The notes under the pieces: generated by a model | What the model saw: the letters and a program-made list of their open reading frames with translations, nothing else | Told to the model about the DNA's origin: nothing | The model's database searches: none | Source of the DNA: Bacteroidota bacterium | Lineage (GTDB): Bacteria > Bacteroidota > Bacteroidia > Bacteroidales > VadinHA17 | DNA: 8,367 nucleotides | Direction of reading: 5' to 3' | Assembly: GCA_012838685.1 (NCBI GenBank) | Contig: DUOU01000070.1 | Coordinates: forward strand, 1-8,367 | Translations under genes and position numbers: made by a program | In this document: positions 6,179-8,367 of the stretch, piece by piece | Layout: the number at the start of each line of letters is the position of its first letter | Numbering within the stretch: the first letter of the stretch is position 1

Positions 6179-7900
6179 TTATTGGCCGCCAAAAGTTACC
6201 ACATTGGTAGCTTTGAGCAGATTTACCGCATCATTGGGGAGTTTCCAGTTATTGTCGAAATTTCCCCTGGTTACTACATTATCGGATGTGTTCTTAAAAA
6301 TCAAGAAATCTTCAGTCTTTGATAACATTGAAGATTTTCCGGCCGCCATCATCGATGAGCCCATTCTTCCGGAGCTTGGAGCGGTCCACCACGATAAACC
6401 CGAGTTGACAAGAACATAATGTTGGTTCATTGGGAATATATAAACCATACCATAGTCTTCAGCATCAGTATCAAGATGCATAGGAAGCTTATCGGCGTAC
6501 TTCGCGATGACCGAGTTTGTCTCTTTTGTCCCGAAGAGTACAAGGTTGCACAGGTCGTAATCGCTTTGCCTGATACTTCTATCGGCAACAACTCTGGGAA
6601 ATATTAGCGGGGTCCCCATATAGTAACCGGCGTTGATCGCCCAGTTGGCGGCCTCATTGGCCTGGCTTCTTCTCTTTGCCAGTTCTTCGCTGGAAGGATT
6701 GTCCGCTGTCCCATAAACATAGATATGGTTGCTGCTGACTGCCGAGAAAAGTATGCCCTCAGCCCCTTTCTGTTTGGATGTCAGGCCGGGAGTGAATTTT
6801 TTGTTTTTCCATGTTCCGTTTTCCTTGGAGAACGAAATGTTATCGGGACTTTTCGCGGAGAAACTTTTTCCGTCAACAGTTATTTTTACCGATTTTCCGG
6901 CATCAAACATGGGGTGTCCCTTTAGTTTTAGAGTAAATGCCAGCAGATCGCTCGTTGTTATTTCGATAACATTGTTCCCGGTAAACTTTGCCTTAATTAC
7001 GGCCAAAGTTCCGGGTGTCAAATTATCAAGGGTAACCCAATATGCTTTGTTATATTTGAAAAGTTTTGTGCTGAATTGGACCTCTTTTGGAAACATGTCG
7101 CGCTCAAACTGGGCGAACCAGTCAAATATAAAACCATCTTTGTAGGAGTATTCCCAGCTGTTGTGTCCTATCCCGGGATATTCCACGTAGTCAACTACAG
7201 GCGCACCTATGGATATAAATCTATCCCTCCATTCTATGGTACCTTGCATTAAACCATCCTTGTCGCCTACAAAAAAGTGGACAGGAAGGTTGGAGCCGTT
7301 TATATAGATATCGGTTGCTCCCTCGGGGGAAGCGGGACATGTGGGAGCGATAGCGGCCCATATATCCGGTCGTGTTAAACCTAACCACAAAGTTCCTCCA
7401 CCGCCCATTGAAAGTCCGGTCAGATATGTGCGGTTTTCGTCAATATTAAAACGACTTTTGATATCGTCAAGCATATCGTACACATCCTGTTCAGGTATGC
7501 CCTGATAACCGGCTGTGCCCCGTGCCAATGGCGCCGCTACAATGTAGTCTATATCGGGCATTTCTGGCCAGTATCTCGATGCCTCCAGATCATCTTCCTT
7601 ATGGATAAATCCCGGCTCGGTGAAACTTGTACCCTGAATATTCCCCAAACCAAATGCCCTACGAAGTCCAAGACGGTTATTCGACATGGCTCCATGAAGA
7701 AAAATCACAAGGGGATATTCCTTCGTCTCGTCAAAATTTTTTGGAATATAGATTGAGTAGGGCTGGTTTGTTTCATCTACTGAAGAGAAAAAGGTTAGAT
7801 CCTGTGGCCCCGGTTTAAGCTTTTGCCCGGTTAGAATTAATGATCCAAACAGCATTAAAACTGCAACCGTAAACAAAAATTTTACATCTGATTTTTTCAT
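6179..7900 (-). CDS. Exported alpha/beta hydrolase (prolyl-oligopeptidase/PHB-depolymerase-like esterase) with extra C-terminal domain
   Basis: A 573-residue exported serine hydrolase. A signal peptide (KKSDVK, then hydrophobic residues 8-23, ending near TGQ 24-26) precedes an alpha/beta hydrolase domain at about 33-270. This has LVIFLHG (64-70), nucleophile Ser164 in GLSMGGGG, acid Asp213 or Asp215 in VGDKDGL, and His246 in GIGHNSWE. Such domains occur in PHB depolymerase-like esterases, acetylxylan esterases and S9-type peptidases. Residues about 275-380 look beta-rich. A region at about 390-573 (YVYGTAD, LIFPRVVADRSI, CNLVLFGTKETN) resembles the Rossmann-like C-terminal module seen in some exported S9-like hydrolases; this assignment is from memory of the family. 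The gene is 173 bp upstream of the two CE1 esterases on the same strand, with a long hairpin in its leader. Peptide or ester specificity is not decided by sequence; the neighbours favour an esterase. Confidence 0.85.
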   Translation of the reverse strand: MKKSDVKFLFTVAVLMLFGSLILTGQKLKPGPQDLTFFSSVDETNQPYSIYIPKNFDETKEYPLVIFLHGAMSNNRLGLRRAFGLGNIQGTSFTEPGFIHKEDDLEASRYWPEMPDIDYIVAAPLARGTAGYQGIPEQDVYDMLDDIKSRFNIDENRTYLTGLSMGGGGTLWLGLTRPDIWAAIAPTCPASPEGATDIYINGSNLPVHFFVGDKDGLMQGTIEWRDRFISIGAPVVDYVEYPGIGHNSWEYSYKDGFIFDWFAQFERDMFPKEVQFSTKLFKYNKAYWVTLDNLTPGTLAVIKAKFTGNNVIEITTSDLLAFTLKLKGHPMFDAGKSVKITVDGKSFSAKSPDNISFSKENGTWKNKKFTPGLTSKQKGAEGILFSAVSSNHIYVYGTADNPSSEELAKRRSQANEAANWAINAGYYMGTPLIFPRVVADRSIRQSDYDLCNLVLFGTKETNSVIAKYADKLPMHLDTDAEDYGMVYIFPMNQHYVLVNSGLSWWTAPSSGRMGSSMMAAGKSSMLSKTEDFLIFKNTSDNVVTRGNFDNNWKLPNDAVNLLKATNVVTFGGQ

Positions 7901-7922
7901 GAGTATGTATTTAATAAATTAA

Positions 7923-7968
7923 TTATTGGAGAGAACTGGCCGAATTTGTCGGCCAATTTCTCCAATAA
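7923..7968 (-). promoter_or_regulatory. Long hairpin in the leader of the 573-aa hydrolase gene
   Basis: Outer arms TTATTGGAGA (7923-7932) and TCTCCAATAA (7959-7968) are perfect reverse complements. Inner arms TGGCCGA (7937-7943) and TCGGCCA (7949-7955) are also perfect, around a 5-nt loop. Two A-T pairs join the blocks, leaving one bulged G and one mismatch, about 19 pairs in total. On the minus strand the structure ends 22 nt before the ATG, and the following bases are A/T-rich but not a T-run. It may be a leader structure (mRNA stabiliser or attenuator) or an upstream terminator. Confidence 0.6.
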
Positions 7969-8068
7969 CAAGATACCAATTAATAAAACAACTAACCCAA
8001 GGGCTGTTATTCTCTAAAAATTCAGGTTCAATTTCCACAATTGTCTCAAATTTTTATGTATTTTTTAC

Positions 8069-8154
8069 TTTTTATTGAAATGCTTGATAGAAATTGTTTT
8101 AAATATTTTATCCGAAAATTTCGCAATAAAACTATTGCTGTTTTTTATTGAAAT
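8069..8154. repeat. 13-bp direct repeat TTTTTATTGAAAT, two copies
   Basis: Identical copies occur at 8069-8081 and 8142-8154, 73 bp apart, in the gene-free stretch upstream of the 573-aa hydrolase gene. The first ten bases also appear near 6166-6175 beyond that gene's stop. It could be paired regulator half-sites, but the sequence is A/T-rich enough that chance recurrence is plausible. Confidence 0.3.
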
Positions 8155-8163
8155 TCTGAAGTA

Positions 8164-8203
8164 TCTCCCGTCAGGTATTTTGTCGTATAACCTGATCGGG
8201 AGA
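8164..8203 (-). terminator. Probable terminator hairpin after the right-edge gene
   Basis: TCTCCCGTCAGGT (8164-8176) pairs with ACCTGATCGGGAGA (8190-8203): 13 pairs with one bulged A and a 13-nt A/T-rich loop. It begins 33 bp past the stop codon of the partial leftward gene. No strong T-run follows on either strand, so an intrinsic terminator is likely by position rather than by canonical form. An RNA-stabilising 3' structure is the alternative. Confidence 0.55.
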
Positions 8204-8236
8204 CTTTAACAGAATAAAACAAAATTCACTTAAAAA

Positions 8237-8367
8237 TTACCAATCCGTAACTTCAGTAATTGTACTAAAGTCTGAAGATAAAGCATAAACCTGTGAAAAA
8301 TTGGCGCGTTTCGAGGTGTTCACTCCAGGCCCGGTCGCTACCGCTGCTACTCTAATGTAGTGGGTTC
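8237..8367 (-). CDS. C-terminal fragment of an unrecognised protein, possibly fibronectin-III-like
   Basis: Reading leftward from the window edge, an open frame of 42 codons (8365-8240) ends at TAA 8239-8237. The segment HYIRVAAVATGPG resembles the F strand of a fibronectin type III domain, and the following RANFSQVYALSS resembles its last strand, so the protein may end in an FN3-like module. The other two minus frames are closed within the first 21 bases from the edge, and a hairpin follows the stop at a suitable distance; both support a real gene end. The tail (TEVTDW) is not a type IX secretion sorting domain. In Bacteroidota glycan loci such ends are found on surface or exported proteins, but the fragment is too short to name the product. 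Confidence 0.65.
   Translation of the reverse strand, partial: THYIRVAAVATGPGVNTSKRANFSQVYALSSDFSTITEVTDW

Larger units (their letters stand above)
7901..8236. other. 336-bp gene-free stretch with two hairpins
   Basis: Very A/T-rich DNA between the partial right-edge gene and the 573-aa hydrolase gene, both leftward. It holds the hairpins at 7923-7968 and 8164-8203 and a 13-bp direct repeat. No open frame of convincing length or composition was found on either strand. A promoter for the hydrolase gene should lie here, but no clear TAnnTTTG with a -33 partner was seen on the minus strand. Confidence 0.7.

Noticed and set aside
6155..6183. AATAATT/AATTATT inverted repeat at the end of the 573-aa hydrolase gene
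   Set aside because: The stem is A/T-only, 7 bp, and overlaps the stop codon; it is too weak to call as a terminator.
6729..7145. 138-codon plus-strand frame inside the 573-aa hydrolase gene
   Set aside because: It is antisense to a clearly real coding region with family motifs and has no start context or recognisable domain.
8123..8146. GCAATA-AAAC-TATTGC hairpin followed by six T on the plus strand
   Set aside because: It has the shape of a terminator, but the stem is only 6 bp and A/T-rich, and no plus-strand gene lies upstream within 5 kb.

Overview
The window looks like chromosomal DNA from a member of the Bacteroidota, probably Bacteroidales or a relative. The evidence is: A/T-rich leaders without clear Shine-Dalgarno sequences, a perfect Bacteroidota-type -7 element (TAnnTTTG) upstream of panB, signal peptides of the SFAQ/SFGQ style, and a cluster of exported carbohydrate-esterase-like hydrolases typical of the glycan-degrading gene sets of this phylum. 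The lineage call is inference from these traits, not from a database search.

Left part (1-2601) is housekeeping. The first 280 codons of dnaK (Hsp70 chaperone) run leftward off the window edge. Diverging from it is a tight two-gene unit: panB (ketopantoate hydroxymethyltransferase, pantothenate/CoA synthesis), then a short RluA-family pseudouridine synthase whose ATG lies 2 bases after the panB stop. For panB a candidate -33/-7 promoter is visible, and it rules out the longer TTG-initiated reading.

Right part (2577-8367) is an accessory leftward block of exported enzymes. In transcription order (right to left): the C-terminal 42 codons of an unrecognised, possibly fibronectin-III-like protein; a hairpin; a roughly 340-bp gene-free stretch with a second long hairpin just before the next gene; a 573-aa exported alpha/beta hydrolase with an extra C-terminal region; two tandem paralogous exported esterases (378 and 377 aa), each an N-terminal Ig-like domain plus a CE1/feruloyl-esterase-type catalytic domain with an intact Ser-Asp-His triad; a perfect 16-bp-stem hairpin; and an exported amidohydrolase-2 family metal-dependent hydrolase. 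The last gene converges on the pseudouridine synthase gene, and their coding ends overlap by 25 bp.

Taken together, the leftward block plausibly removes ester-linked groups (acetyl, feruloyl or similar) from plant polysaccharides or related esters, and the amidohydrolase may act on a released small acid. This substrate assignment is inferred from family and context. No SusC/SusD genes, glycoside hydrolases, mobile elements, CRISPR arrays, tRNAs or rRNAs are visible. I do not see a clearly new system. The most unusual features are the tandem esterase duplication, the extra domain of the 573-aa hydrolase, and the well-formed hairpins that punctuate the block.
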